Source: Bin5 sp022827195
Lineage (GTDB): Bacteria; Chloroflexota; Anaerolineae; Caldilineales; Caldilineaceae
DNA: 64,000 bases
Assembly: GCA_965208275.1 (NCBI GenBank)
Contig: OZ242331.1
Span: 2,790,001-2,854,000 of the forward strand
Direction of reading: 5' to 3'
The notes below the pieces were generated by a model. That model was not told where the DNA came from and did not search any database. It saw only the letters and a list, made by a program, of their open reading frames with translations. Both the position numbers and the translations under genes were made by a program. Positions 17,982 through 26,950 of the stretch are shown one piece after another. Position 1 is the stretch's first letter. Each line of letters begins with the position of its first letter.

Positions 17982-18917
17982 TCAACTGCAGGGCACAGCG
18001 GTAGGGCCGCTTGCTTCGGGAGCCTGTGCCATCCCAATTACCGGCGGGTGAGGCCGCCGGGCACGTTTCTGCTGTTCGGCGCTGGTCAGGAGGCGTCCCA
18101 GCAGGGCGAGCGCGGCGATCACGTACATCATGCTGCCGGGAATCCACATTATCAGACCGCCCCAGACCTGGTCATCCAAAACGCTGAGGCCGAAGAGGCG
18201 CGGGACGGTCTCGTAGTATGGATAGATGGGCGTTTCGGCGAAGGAAAGCGCCACGCCGAGCAGCATGTTTGGAGGAATCATGCCCAGCACGTAGCCAACC
18301 CGCATCCATTGGGCCGGTTTGGGATGAATGCGCGGCGCGGCGCCGGTGACGTGCCACCAGAAAAGTAGTGCGGCGCCAAGAAATGTGAGATGTTCGAGCC
18401 TATGCACGGACTCGAGACGGAGCGCGAGGCTGTAGGCGTTGCCGTCGTGCCAGGCGAAGAAGGTCAGCACGTAGAGGACCCAGGCGGTGCCGGGCGCGGT
18501 TATCTTGCGCAGGACAAGGCTGGCGGGTCTGTCGACGGACAGCCAGCGCAGAATGCGGCGGCAGGCACCGGCTGTGCCGGGGCGAAGGCGATCGGGAAGT
18601 GCCCACAGGAAGGTCGGGAAAGGATTTGCCAGGAGCAGGAGGGGAACGGCGACCATCATCAGCAGCAGGTGCTGCACCATGTGGACCGAGAAGAGCTGCG
18701 CGCTGAGAACATCGATCGGTGACAGGAGGGCCAACGCCAGGACGAAGATGCCGCCGGTGTAGGACAAAAGGCGCCACCAGTTGGCAAATCGCCCGTCGCT
18801 GCGCCGCCGCAGTCTGAGCCAGCCGGCTAGATGAAATGTTGCCAGCAAGAGCAGCGGCAGCAGGATCTCGGGGCGGAGGTCCCAAGACAGCAGAAGCGCT
18901 CTTGTTAGCGGGTTCAT
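17982..18917 (-). CDS. ctaG: Cytochrome c oxidase assembly protein, Caa3_CtaG family
   Basis: A 311-residue protein with about seven hydrophobic helices. The histidine-rich motifs LFSVHMVQHLLLMMVAVPLLLL and VHRLEHLTFLGAALLFWWH are signatures of the caa3-type CtaG family (B. subtilis CtaG), unrelated to Cox11. The family is needed for correct CuB site formation in caa3/aa3 oxidases. It sits between subunit III and the FixH-like gene in the oxidase operon. The final 25 residues are hydrophilic. Confidence 0.9.
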   Translation of the reverse strand: MNPLTRALLLSWDLRPEILLPLLLLATFHLAGWLRLRRRSDGRFANWWRLLSYTGGIFVLALALLSPIDVLSAQLFSVHMVQHLLLMMVAVPLLLLANPFPTFLWALPDRLRPGTAGACRRILRWLSVDRPASLVLRKITAPGTAWVLYVLTFFAWHDGNAYSLALRLESVHRLEHLTFLGAALLFWWHVTGAAPRIHPKPAQWMRVGYVLGMIPPNMLLGVALSFAETPIYPYYETVPRLFGLSVLDDQVWGGLIMWIPGSMMYVIAALALLGRLLTSAEQQKRARRPHPPVIGMAQAPEASGPTAVPCS

Positions 18918-19006
18918 ACTGCGCTCATGAGGGGAGGCAGCGCCGTGCGCGGCTCAGCGGCTGCACTAGATCGCACTATGCGAAAGTCGCCCAGGCACAT
19001 CCTCGA

Positions 19007-19684
19007 TCAATGGCCTGAAACGTAGGGTATGCCGATCAGGTAGATGGCCGGATAGAAGAAAATCCAGACCAGATCGACATAGTGCCAGTAGATGGCGCAG
19101 GCCTCTACGCCCCAGTGCCGTTCGCCGGAGAAATGGCCTTTGCGCCCGAGCCACCAGACGTTGAGGATCAGTACGACGCCGGAGAGGACGTGCAAGGCGT
19201 GCATACCGGTCATGCCGAAGACGACCGCGCCGAAAACGCCGTCGGTCGGCTTGAGGTGACCCTTGACCAGGCTGGGGAACATGCCCCATTCCCAGACGAC
19301 GACACCGATAAGGAAGGCAGTGCCCAGCACCGCGGTGATGAGCAGACTGGCGAGGAAGTCCTTGCGCTTGTCGTTGGCGATCGATACTTCGGCGCGGTTC
19401 ATAAAGTAGCTGCTGAGCAGCAGGACGGCGGTGACGACGAGGCCGGCAAACTGGTCCAATTCGGGGCGGATGACCTCGCCGTGCGGGCCGCGCCAGAGGT
19501 AGAAGCGGGTTACCAGCAGGGCGAGGAACAGGAAGCCTTCGGAGGCGAAGAAGAGCCACATGCCGAGCCGGTTGCGGCGTGTATTCTCGCGGTAGGTTTC
19601 CAGGTCGATCTCGCCGTGCCCGTGACCGTGGTCGTCATCGGCGTGGACGTGCGCGTGATCGTGTGGAACTGCGGTTGCGCTCAT
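19007..19684 (-). CDS. ctaE: Cytochrome c oxidase subunit III
   Basis: A 225-residue inner-membrane protein. The N-terminal 25 residues are unusually His/Asp-rich (HDHAHVHADDDHGHGHGE), then come five helices: NRLGMWLFFASEGFLFLALL, GLVVTAVLLLSSYFMNRAE and the rest. GMTGMHALHVLSGVVLIL and the end VEACAIYWHYVDLVWIFFY are the standard subunit III motifs. The start shares one base with the ctaF stop (TGATG). The His-rich start could bind metal, although that is only inference. Confidence 0.93.
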   Translation of the reverse strand: MSATAVPHDHAHVHADDDHGHGHGEIDLETYRENTRRNRLGMWLFFASEGFLFLALLVTRFYLWRGPHGEVIRPELDQFAGLVVTAVLLLSSYFMNRAEVSIANDKRKDFLASLLITAVLGTAFLIGVVVWEWGMFPSLVKGHLKPTDGVFGAVVFGMTGMHALHVLSGVVLILNVWWLGRKGHFSGERHWGVEACAIYWHYVDLVWIFFYPAIYLIGIPYVSGH

Positions 19685-19905
19685 CAGTGATCATCCTCCG
19701 ACCAGACGCTGCGGATGTGCATAAAGTAGTTTACGACCAGGACGGCCTTGAGCAGCGCCAGGATCATCAGTACGGCAAAGGAGTCAAACCGTGGCGTAAT
19801 CGCGGCGTAGTACTCGATGATGGTGAGGATGGCGAGGACGACGGCGACGATGATCCCTTCGCGGTATATCGATGACTTTCGTTTGGTCGGGCTGTGTTCG
19901 CTCAT
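19684..19905 (-). CDS. ctaF: Cytochrome c oxidase subunit IV (caa3-type)
   Basis: A 73-residue protein with a charged N-terminus, then two hydrophobic helices: GIIVAVVLAILTIIEYYAAI and FAVLMILALLKAVLVVNYFMHI. This is the two- to three-helix shape of prokaryotic subunit IV (COX4_pro), in which the second helix ends in NYFMH-like sequence. It lies between ctaD and ctaE, its usual position. The stop overlaps the ctaE start by one base, indicating translational coupling. Confidence 0.88.
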   Translation of the reverse strand: MSEHSPTKRKSSIYREGIIVAVVLAILTIIEYYAAITPRFDSFAVLMILALLKAVLVVNYFMHIRSVWSEDDH

Positions 19906-19968
19906 ATTGACTCTCTTGAAACTGCTGAGAAGGTGTGATATGCGCTTGTGCGGACCTGCCGTCCGGTG

Positions 19969-21852
19969 CTAATCGTCACCGGTCGTCGCGGTCGTCACGT
20001 AGCCTGAATCGGCCAGGCCGTAGTCGTACGGTTCACCGACGACCTCGAGCGGCGCCGGGAAGCTGTGTTCGGGAATTGGCGAGGGAATCTGCCACTCGGG
20101 TGAACGGGAGCGCCAGGGGTTGTCGCCGGCGGCGACGCCCACCTCGGCGTTCTGGAAGAAGTTCCAGAGCATGAGCATGACGCCGAATGCGATGGCAAAG
20201 CCGGCTATGGTCACGGCCAACTGCCAGTTTTCGATCTGCCCGCCGCCCAAGGTCGGGTCATAGTCGGCGATGCGGCGGCGCATGCCCATGACGCCTACGC
20301 CCATCTGGCCCAGGGTTTGCACCCAGAAGGCAGGGGTCATGATGAAGAAATGGATCTTTCCCAACGTCTCGTTGTACATGCGGCCGGTGACTTTGGGGAA
20401 CCAGTAGTAGAGGGCGGCGAAGAAGGGGAAGACGAAGCCGCCAAACATGGTGGCGTGGAAGTGACCGACGATAAAGTAGGAGTCGTGCAGCGGAAAATCG
20501 GTCGGCACGGTCGCCAGTATCGGCCCGCTGAGGCCGCCGATCAGGAAGACGCTGATAGCGCCGAGAACGAAGAGCATCGGCGTGTCGAAGTGAATCTTCC
20601 CGCCCCACATCGTACCCAGCCAGCTGAAGAACTTAACGCCGGTCGGGATGGCGACGAGCAGCGTAGCGTACATGAAGGGGACGCGCAGGATGTCGTTGTA
20701 GCCGGAAACGAACATGTGGTGTCCCCAGACGATGAAGCCGACGATTGCAATGGCCATGCTGGAGAGTGCGATCCACCTGTAGCCGAATAGGGGCTTGCGT
20801 GAAAAGACGGGCAGCAGCTCGCTGACGACGCCGAGGCCGGGCAGCACGAAGATATAGACCGCCGGGTGGCTATAGAACCAGAAAAGGTGCTGGAAGAGAA
20901 TCGGATCGCCGCCGCCGACCATGGGACTGACTTCGCCCAGCATGCCGCGCGGGTCGAAGAAGCCCATGCCGATGGCGCGTTGCACCGAAACCATGAGGAA
21001 GCTGACGCCGATGAGCTGGGTGGCGGTCAGCTGGATCAGGCTGGTGGCGAAGATGGCCCAGCAGAAGATGGGCATACGGAATAGGCTCATTCCGGCCGGT
21101 CTCATGCGCAGGATCGTAACCAGCAGGTTGAGCGAGCCGACGATAGAGGATAGGCCGATGGCAAAGACGCCCAGGAAGAAAAGCTGATAGCCGATTGGGC
21201 CGCGCGCGCTCAAGGGCGGATAGGCGGTCCAGCCGGCGTCCCAGCCGCCTACGAAGAGGCTGAATATCAGGAGGAGACTTCCCGGGACATTGAACCAGAA
21301 GCCAAGCGCGTTGAGACGGGGAAAGGCCATGTCTTCGGCGCCGATCATGAGTGGCGTCAGGTAGTTGGCCAGGCCGCCGACGCCGAGAAGGATGGCGCCG
21401 ATCATGATGAAGCCGTGCATGCCGATGAAGCTGTTGTAGAGTTCAAGGCCGAGGAACTGGAGGCCGCTGCGGGCCAGCTCGGTGCGGAAGATCATGGCCA
21501 CCGTGCCGCCGACCATGAGAAGGAAAACGCCCCAGACTGTATACTGAATGCCGATCACTTTGTGGTTGTAGTCGACGCTGAAATAGCGCGTCCAGGCCGG
21601 CTTATCGATTGGCGGGCCGTGATGCATCGGCGTGGCGACGCCTTTGGTCCACTTCAGCCAGTCGTCGAGCGCACCGACCGCGAGGAGGAAGCCGATGATG
21701 CTGCAGACGGCGCCGACGGTCCAGGCCGGTTCCGCCTTCCAGGCTTCCCAGCCGAGCAGTATGCGCACGCCGCAGGTCAAGAGCATGCCGATGATCATGC
21801 CCAGGACCTGACCGACCAACCCTCGTGCGATTCCTAATGTGAAAAGGGACAT
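19969..21852 (-). CDS. ctaD: Cytochrome c oxidase subunit I, A2-type (YSHP motif)
   Basis: A 627-residue protein from the ATG at 21852, preceded by AGGAGAT. It carries the low-spin heme histidine in the helix SFIGMHGFIM (His146), the CuB pair WGHHMF, and the proximal HFHATMFGG histidines. The key D-channel sequence is YSHPAVY at residues 327-333. In canonical A1 oxidases this is a Gly-His-Pro-Glu-Val-Tyr, so the proton-gating glutamate is absent and the Tyr-Ser pair marks an A2 oxidase. Two or three extra helices precede the usual core, giving an N-terminal extension of about 85 residues. It transfers electrons from CuA to oxygen with proton pumping. Confidence 0.95.
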   Translation of the reverse strand: MSLFTLGIARGLVGQVLGMIIGMLLTCGVRILLGWEAWKAEPAWTVGAVCSIIGFLLAVGALDDWLKWTKGVATPMHHGPPIDKPAWTRYFSVDYNHKVIGIQYTVWGVFLLMVGGTVAMIFRTELARSGLQFLGLELYNSFIGMHGFIMIGAILLGVGGLANYLTPLMIGAEDMAFPRLNALGFWFNVPGSLLLIFSLFVGGWDAGWTAYPPLSARGPIGYQLFFLGVFAIGLSSIVGSLNLLVTILRMRPAGMSLFRMPIFCWAIFATSLIQLTATQLIGVSFLMVSVQRAIGMGFFDPRGMLGEVSPMVGGGDPILFQHLFWFYSHPAVYIFVLPGLGVVSELLPVFSRKPLFGYRWIALSSMAIAIVGFIVWGHHMFVSGYNDILRVPFMYATLLVAIPTGVKFFSWLGTMWGGKIHFDTPMLFVLGAISVFLIGGLSGPILATVPTDFPLHDSYFIVGHFHATMFGGFVFPFFAALYYWFPKVTGRMYNETLGKIHFFIMTPAFWVQTLGQMGVGVMGMRRRIADYDPTLGGGQIENWQLAVTIAGFAIAFGVMLMLWNFFQNAEVGVAAGDNPWRSRSPEWQIPSPIPEHSFPAPLEVVGEPYDYGLADSGYVTTATTGDD

Positions 21853-21941
21853 ACAGGATCTCCTGCCAAGAGATTCGGGATTGTGCTGCGGCAACAATCG
21901 GAAAACTGATCGCCTAGAGTTTTGGCGGACAGGCTATACGG

Positions 21942-22661
21942 TTACTCCTGGAGCTGCGCGAGCTGCTCGGACTGCCAGAGCTTGAATTCGTCGGAAGGAA
22001 CGACGCGAACAACTGCTTCCATGCCGCTGTGGTTTCTGCCGCATAGTTCTGCGCAGACGAGCCTATATTCGCCGATTACCGTTGGTGTAAATCGCAAATA
22101 GGTGATTTTGCCGGGTACGGTGTCCTGTTTGACGCGAAACTCCGGCACCCAAAAGTTATGGAGAACATCGTCGGAAGTAAGGTGCATGCGCACCGGTTTA
22201 TCCACTTCCAGGACCAGAACCTCCGTGACCGCGCCGGTATCCGGGTAGGAGAATAGCCAGCTCCACTGGCGGCCTTCGGCGCTGACCACATATTCGTCGG
22301 GCAGCTCTTTGGTAATGTCAAAAAGCATGGTGGTGGCGTACCACCCAAAGTAGACGAGTATGAAGCAGGGGACAACGGTCCAAACGATTTCGAGGGTGCC
22401 GTTTCCGTGTATATGCTCGCCGTCGCCTTCATCGCCGCGGGCGCGGAAGACGATGAGGGCATAGCACATGAATACGACGACGAGGGCGAATAGGAAGGCG
22501 ATCAACCAGATATGCTGGTCGAACATTTCGTCGATGGGAGCGGCCTCGGCGACCGCGGCAACCGGTTTGACGAGGACGCTGTCCAGCACCTCGTAGACAA
22601 GCCAGGTACAGACTATGATCAGGAGCGTCGCGATAATGAAGTGTCGACGGTTGTTCGCCAT
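21942..22661 (-). CDS. ctaC: Cytochrome c oxidase subunit II
   Basis: A 239-residue subunit starting MANNRRHFIIATLL, preceded by AAGGA eight bases upstream of the ATG. Two transmembrane helices (about residues 8-28 and 55-80) are followed by the periplasmic CuA cupredoxin domain. The CuA ligands are seen in DVLHNFWVPEFRVKQD (histidine) and CAELCGRNHSGM (two cysteines, histidine, methionine). There is no C-terminal cytochrome c domain, so the enzyme is aa3-like in this subunit rather than a fused caa3. It is the first gene of the operon, with a leader of about 110 bases. Confidence 0.94.
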   Translation of the reverse strand: MANNRRHFIIATLLIIVCTWLVYEVLDSVLVKPVAAVAEAAPIDEMFDQHIWLIAFLFALVVVFMCYALIVFRARGDEGDGEHIHGNGTLEIVWTVVPCFILVYFGWYATTMLFDITKELPDEYVVSAEGRQWSWLFSYPDTGAVTEVLVLEVDKPVRMHLTSDDVLHNFWVPEFRVKQDTVPGKITYLRFTPTVIGEYRLVCAELCGRNHSGMEAVVRVVPSDEFKLWQSEQLAQLQE

Positions 22662-22775
22662 GAAAACTATCCTTAAGAGCACCCGGGTTCAGATGGTGGC
22701 CGCCTTCGGAAAGGGCGACTATCAGCGACAGGCGCGTCGCAGACGGCGGCAGCGGTCGAGAGCCATCCGCGCGGC

Positions 22776-22804
22776 ATTGTACAAAAAGGCACAAAACATG
22801 TCAA
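22776..22804 (-). promoter_or_regulatory. Sigma-70-type promoter of the cytochrome oxidase operon
   Basis: On the minus strand this reads TTGACA, 17 bases, TACAAT, an exact -35 and a 5/6 -10 at ideal spacing. It points to ctaC. The start of transcription would lie near 22769, giving a leader of about 108 bases to the ctaC ATG at 22661. Confidence 0.8.
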
Positions 22805-23042
22805 AGATGTGGTGGGAGAATGCGCGAGAACTGCGTGCGCGCGGTGTAAGTAGGTTGAAGGGAGAAAACTTGGCAAATGGACTCGTGCGCGGCGCCGCGA
22901 TTGCTTACTCTCTTTGAATTCGGACCGTTAGGAGTGGGTGTTGCCAAATGCGAAAGGCGCGGATATATTGACTAAGGCCTATACGCAATTTGGGCCACGG
23001 CAAGGCGGCCGGAGTTTAGCGGACAACGGGGAGGTTGGCCGG

Positions 23043-23987
23043 ATGAGCGAGAGTAGGAGCGGGCGTACGACGGGAGCGGAGGTTGACCCCGCCGGAAGCG
23101 CGGCGCCGGCATTGCGAGCGAATAGCTCTCTCAGCGAGGCAGTCGCTGGCTACGAAAAGGAGATGGTTGGCAAAGGATACAGCGTTAACACGATCAAGTC
23201 CTTCGCCAATGACTTGAAAATTCTGCGCACTTTTCTGGACGATTCGGCGGTGCTGCGGGAGATTCAGACGCAGCATCTGCAGGACTTTCTCACCTGGATG
23301 CAGGGTGAGCGCGGGCGCCCCTGCGGCCCCAAGACGCTGTCAAGACGGATCACGACGCTCAAGAGTTTTTTCGCGTGGCTGCACAGTATCGGCGCAATCG
23401 GCACCGACCCGGCTGAACCGATAGTCAACCATGCGGTGCGGACTTCGCTGCCCGAGATTCTCAATTACAAGGAAGTCAAGAGTCTGTTGGAGACCTGTAG
23501 GAACTGGCTGTTGGACGGCGACAAGCCGGATGCGCGGCCCTATGTCTTGGTGGGCCTGTTGCTCCAGACTGGAATCAAGAAGAGCGAGGCGGTCGGTCTG
23601 TTGCTGGAGGACATTGCGCGTGAAGATGCGCAGGAGCCGTCGGTGTTTATCCGTTACGCAGAGGAGCGGTACGCGCACAAAAACCGCAGGCTGGACCTCG
23701 ATCCCGGCTTTCTGAGGCCGCTCGAGCAGTACCTGGAACAGTACCGGCCTGAGAACTTTCTGTTTGAATGTACGCCGCGCAACCTGGAGTATGTGCTGGA
23801 AGAGGTAGGCGAACGAGCGAAGGTCAAGCGGGTCAAGGTAGGTTTCGAGACGTTGCGGTGGACAAGTGTCGTGCGCGATTTCAAGCAGGGAATGAAGGAC
23901 GAAGCGCTGCGCAACAAGATGGGCCTGAGCAAGGTCACGTGGCGGGAGACGAGCCAGAAAGTTCAGGTGCTGGCCGGGGTCAGATAG
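23043..23987 (+). CDS. Tyrosine-recombinase-fold protein with degenerate active site
   Basis: A 314-residue protein from the ATG at 23043, preceded by GGGGAGG. Residues 29-115 form a SAM-like core-binding domain (SEAVAGYEKEMVGKGYSVNT, then LSRRITTLKSFFAWLHSIG), as in XerC/D. The C-terminal domain keeps the fold sequence but not the chemistry. The first Arg box reads TGIKKSE (Arg to Lys179), the HxxR box reads ETLR (His to Glu269, Arg272 kept), the LGH box reads MGL (His to Leu295) and the nucleophile position is Ser304. It stands alone with no phage or IS genes. A DNA-binding or regulatory role seems likelier than recombination. Confidence 0.72.
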   Translation: MSESRSGRTTGAEVDPAGSAAPALRANSSLSEAVAGYEKEMVGKGYSVNTIKSFANDLKILRTFLDDSAVLREIQTQHLQDFLTWMQGERGRPCGPKTLSRRITTLKSFFAWLHSIGAIGTDPAEPIVNHAVRTSLPEILNYKEVKSLLETCRNWLLDGDKPDARPYVLVGLLLQTGIKKSEAVGLLLEDIAREDAQEPSVFIRYAEERYAHKNRRLDLDPGFLRPLEQYLEQYRPENFLFECTPRNLEYVLEEVGERAKVKRVKVGFETLRWTSVVRDFKQGMKDEALRNKMGLSKVTWRETSQKVQVLAGVR

Positions 23988-24102
23988 ATGTAGAGATTCG
24001 TCTTCGATCCGAGGGCCTTCAACCGTGGGAGTCGCGGCGCCAGCCGTGTCTTTCCGACTGCCGTAGAGATAAAGGGGGCTGGCAAGGGCAGGTGTCCGGC
24101 GC

Positions 24103-25014
24103 CTAGGCGAGGTCTCCGAAGTTCGCATTATCCCAATCACGAATTGCATCACGAACCGCATGCGCAAGCCGTCCCCATTCAGGGATGGAAAGTGTTTCGG
24201 CGCGGCGGCTGGGATCGATGTCTGCGGCGTGCAGCCATTGGTCTGCCTGCTGTTTGGTACAGGAAAGGCCCGCGCTCAAGCTGTTGCGGAGCTGTTTGCG
24301 GCGCTGGGAGAAGCCGGCGCGCACGACGGAGAAGAAGTGGGCCGGTTCGACACCGGGGGCGGCCGGCTTGGGCAGAATATCGAGGCGCAGCACGGAGCTG
24401 TCGACCTTGGGCCGAGGCAGGAAGGCGCCGGCGGGCACACGTTGCAGGACGCTGGGTCGGGCGTAGAATTGGACGCTGACTGCGAGGAGCGACATTGCGC
24501 CGGGCTGAGCGACGATGCGGCGGGCTACTTCGTGTTGGACGAGGAGGACGGCGAGCATCGGGGGATGGGCGCATTCCAGAATGTGCCGCAGGACGGCGCT
24601 CGTGATGTAGTAGGGGAGGTTCGCTACTACCTTGAAGGGCGAGGAGAGGGGCGCGGCCGGTTGCTGAGCGACTGTCTGGGCGTGAACGGTGGCGGCGGGA
24701 TCGATCTTCAGGATGTCAGCGTGGACAAAGGATACATTGGGTTGACTTGCGAACTCTTGCCGGAGGATGGGAATGAGACGCTGGTCGAGTTCGACGGCGA
24801 CGACGCGTCCGGCCCGCGCTGCCAGCTGATGGGTCAATGCGCCGAGGCCGGGGCCGATTTCAAGGACGTTATCGGTCGGCGTGAGATCGGCCGCACCGGC
24901 GATGCGGGCGAGGTGGGTCGTGTCGATGAGGAGGTTCTGGCCGAGGGACTTCTTGAGGTCCAGATTGTGGCGGCGGAGCAGGTCAAGGGGTGAGGAGGGC
25001 TTGTTTTTACTCAT
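24103..25014 (-). CDS. rsmA: 16S rRNA dimethyladenosine transferase
   Basis: A 303-residue SAM-dependent methyltransferase that dimethylates two adjacent adenosines in the 3' hairpin of 16S rRNA. The sequence begins with a helix RRHNLDLKKSLGQNLLID, followed by the SAM site VLEIGPGLGALTHQLA. The catalytic NLPYY motif appears as VVANLPYYITS near residue 130. The C-terminal helical domain includes RAGFSQRRKQLRNSL, typical of RsmA/KsgA. Its start lies eight bases inside the end of lepA, so the two are translationally coupled. Confidence 0.95.
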   Translation of the reverse strand: MSKNKPSSPLDLLRRHNLDLKKSLGQNLLIDTTHLARIAGAADLTPTDNVLEIGPGLGALTHQLAARAGRVVAVELDQRLIPILRQEFASQPNVSFVHADILKIDPAATVHAQTVAQQPAAPLSSPFKVVANLPYYITSAVLRHILECAHPPMLAVLLVQHEVARRIVAQPGAMSLLAVSVQFYARPSVLQRVPAGAFLPRPKVDSSVLRLDILPKPAAPGVEPAHFFSVVRAGFSQRRKQLRNSLSAGLSCTKQQADQWLHAADIDPSRRAETLSIPEWGRLAHAVRDAIRDWDNANFGDLA

Positions 25015-26821
25015 CCTCGAGGCTAAGCACGGTCATAAAGGCTTCCTGCGGGATTTCGACCGCTCCGACCATCTTCATGCGTTTTTTGCCCGCCTTTTGG
25101 TTTTCGAGCAGCTTGCGTTTGCGGGTGACGTCGCCGCCGTAGCACTTTGAGAGCACGTCCTTGCGCAGCGCTTTCACGTTGGCGCGGCTGATCACCTTGT
25201 TGCCGATGGCGGCCTGGATGGGGACGGTGAAAAGCTGGCGGGGGATTATGTCCTTCATTTTGCTGACCATGCGCTGCCCTTTGGGGTAGGCGTCGTCGCG
25301 GTGGGTGATGATGCTGAGGGCGTCGACGGGCTGGCCGTTTACGAGCACGTCGAGCTTGACCATGTCGGAGGGCTGATAATCGTCGAGCGTGTAATCCATC
25401 GAGGCGTAGCCGCGCGTGCGGGCTTTCAGCTCATTGTAGAAGTCGACGATGATTTCAGCGAGCGGGATCTGGAAGCTGAGTTCGACCCGTTTGGTGTCGA
25501 GCCAGAGCTGGTTTTTGACGCGGCCGCGCCGCTTGGTCACCATCTCCAGGATCGGGCCGATGTAGGCTGAGGGGGCGTAGATCTGCAGACCGCACCAGGG
25601 TTCTTCGATCTGCTCGATGAGGCTTGCGTCAGGCAGATCGGCGGGGCTTTCGAGCAGAAACTGGCTGCCGTCTGTTGCAATGACGCGGTATGCCACGGAA
25701 GGCGCGGTAAAGATAATATCAAGGTCATATTCGCGCTCGAGACGTTCCTGCACGATTTCCATGTGAAAGAGGCCGAGAAAGCCAAGGCGGAATCCGAACC
25801 CGAGCGCCTGGCTGGTCTCCGGCTCGAAAGTCAGCGCGCCGTCGTTGAGGTGCAGTTTCTCGAGTGCGTCGCGCAGGTCGTGATAGTCATCGGAATCGGT
25901 TGGGTAGAGGCCGGCGAAGACCATCGGCTTCATCGGCTCGTAGCCGGGAAGAGGCTGCGGCGCAGGGTCGGAGGCGAGAGTAATGGTGTCGCCGACGTCG
26001 AGGTCCTGCACGCTTTTCAGGCCGGTGGCGATATAGCCGACCTCGCCGGCCTCCAGGCGGGAGGCCTTGACGGGCGCGGGCGTAAGAATGCCGATTTCGA
26101 TGGGGTCGATGTGTTTGTCGCCGGATATGGCGAGGAGGCGGGCGGGGGCGGCCAAGGCGCCATTGACGACGCGCACGTAGGCCACGACGCCTTTGTAGGG
26201 ATCGTAATGGCAGTCGAATACGAGCGCCTGCAGCCTGGCGTCTGTGTTCCCCTGTGGTGGCGGCACCTGCTCGACAATGCTTTCCAGCACGTTTTCGATG
26301 TTGAGGTCGTCTTTGGCGCTGATGCGGAGAATATCGGCGGCGGGCACAGCCAGAAGGTCTTCTATGTCCTGCGCGACCTCATCGGGCATGGCGGCCGCCA
26401 GGTCGATCTTGTTGAGGACCGGAATGATGGTCAGGTCAAGTTCCATTGCGGCCAGCAGATGTGCAACGGTCTGGGCCTGGATGCCCTGGGATGCGTCAAC
26501 GACGAGGACGGCGCCCTCGCAGGCCTGCAGGGCGCGCTTGACCTCGTAGGTGAAGTCGACGTGGCCGGGCGTGTCGATGAGATTCATTTCGTAGTCGGCC
26601 GATGGTTCACCGGGGCGCCGGCGGCGGTAGATCATGCGCACTGCACTGGCTTTGATTGTCACGCCTTTTTCGCGTTCAAGGTCCATCGAGTCCAGCAGCT
26701 GTTCCTTCATTTCGCGATCGGTTACAGTGCCGGTGAGCTGGATCAGGCGGTCGGCCAGCGTGCTCTTGCCGTGATCGATGTGCGCGATGATGCAGAAGTT
26801 GCGAATGTGGTCCAGATCCAT
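25007..26821 (-). CDS. lepA: Elongation factor 4 (back-translocase LepA)
   Basis: A 604-residue translational GTPase. The P-loop is AHIDHGKSTLADR at residues 13-25, the switch II G3 motif is DTPGHVDF, and the guanine-specificity motif is NKID in PVLNKIDLAAA. The C-terminal LepA-specific domain is present, including QLFTVPIQAAIGNKVISRANVKAL and KCYGGDVTRKRKLLENQKAGKKRMK at the end. Length and order are standard. It forms an operon with rsmA downstream. A large antisense frame (25763-26914) lies over it and is not a gene. Confidence 0.97.
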   Translation of the reverse strand: MDLDHIRNFCIIAHIDHGKSTLADRLIQLTGTVTDREMKEQLLDSMDLEREKGVTIKASAVRMIYRRRRPGEPSADYEMNLIDTPGHVDFTYEVKRALQACEGAVLVVDASQGIQAQTVAHLLAAMELDLTIIPVLNKIDLAAAMPDEVAQDIEDLLAVPAADILRISAKDDLNIENVLESIVEQVPPPQGNTDARLQALVFDCHYDPYKGVVAYVRVVNGALAAPARLLAISGDKHIDPIEIGILTPAPVKASRLEAGEVGYIATGLKSVQDLDVGDTITLASDPAPQPLPGYEPMKPMVFAGLYPTDSDDYHDLRDALEKLHLNDGALTFEPETSQALGFGFRLGFLGLFHMEIVQERLEREYDLDIIFTAPSVAYRVIATDGSQFLLESPADLPDASLIEQIEEPWCGLQIYAPSAYIGPILEMVTKRRGRVKNQLWLDTKRVELSFQIPLAEIIVDFYNELKARTRGYASMDYTLDDYQPSDMVKLDVLVNGQPVDALSIITHRDDAYPKGQRMVSKMKDIIPRQLFTVPIQAAIGNKVISRANVKALRKDVLSKCYGGDVTRKRKLLENQKAGKKRMKMVGAVEIPQEAFMTVLSLEDE

Positions 26822-26850
26822 AGGTTACGAGCAGGCGGGTCCCTGGTTCC

Positions 26851-26880
26851 TTGGTATGGTCACGATGGGAACAGTATACT
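26851..26880 (+). promoter_or_regulatory. Candidate promoter for the Lgt-like gene
   Basis: TTGGTA, 18 bases, TATACT on the plus strand, 70 bases upstream of the TTG start at 26951. The TATACT is part of AGTATACT, which reads similarly in both directions, so lepA may also start here on the other strand. Confidence 0.45.
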
Positions 26881-26950
26881 ACACGCTGGCCTGGCGCCGG
26901 CGAATGGCCGGTAGAATCCGGGCCCTGTGTCCGCTTGCAGAGGAATCGCC

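Noticed and set aside
23340..24167. 275-residue ORF antisense to the recombinase-like gene
   Set aside because: Overlaps a gene with a clear start and fold; no motif in the antisense frame.
25763..26914. 383-residue ORF antisense to lepA
   Set aside because: It mirrors a certain gene in a high-GC region, has no recognisable domain and no promoter; long antisense frames are common here.
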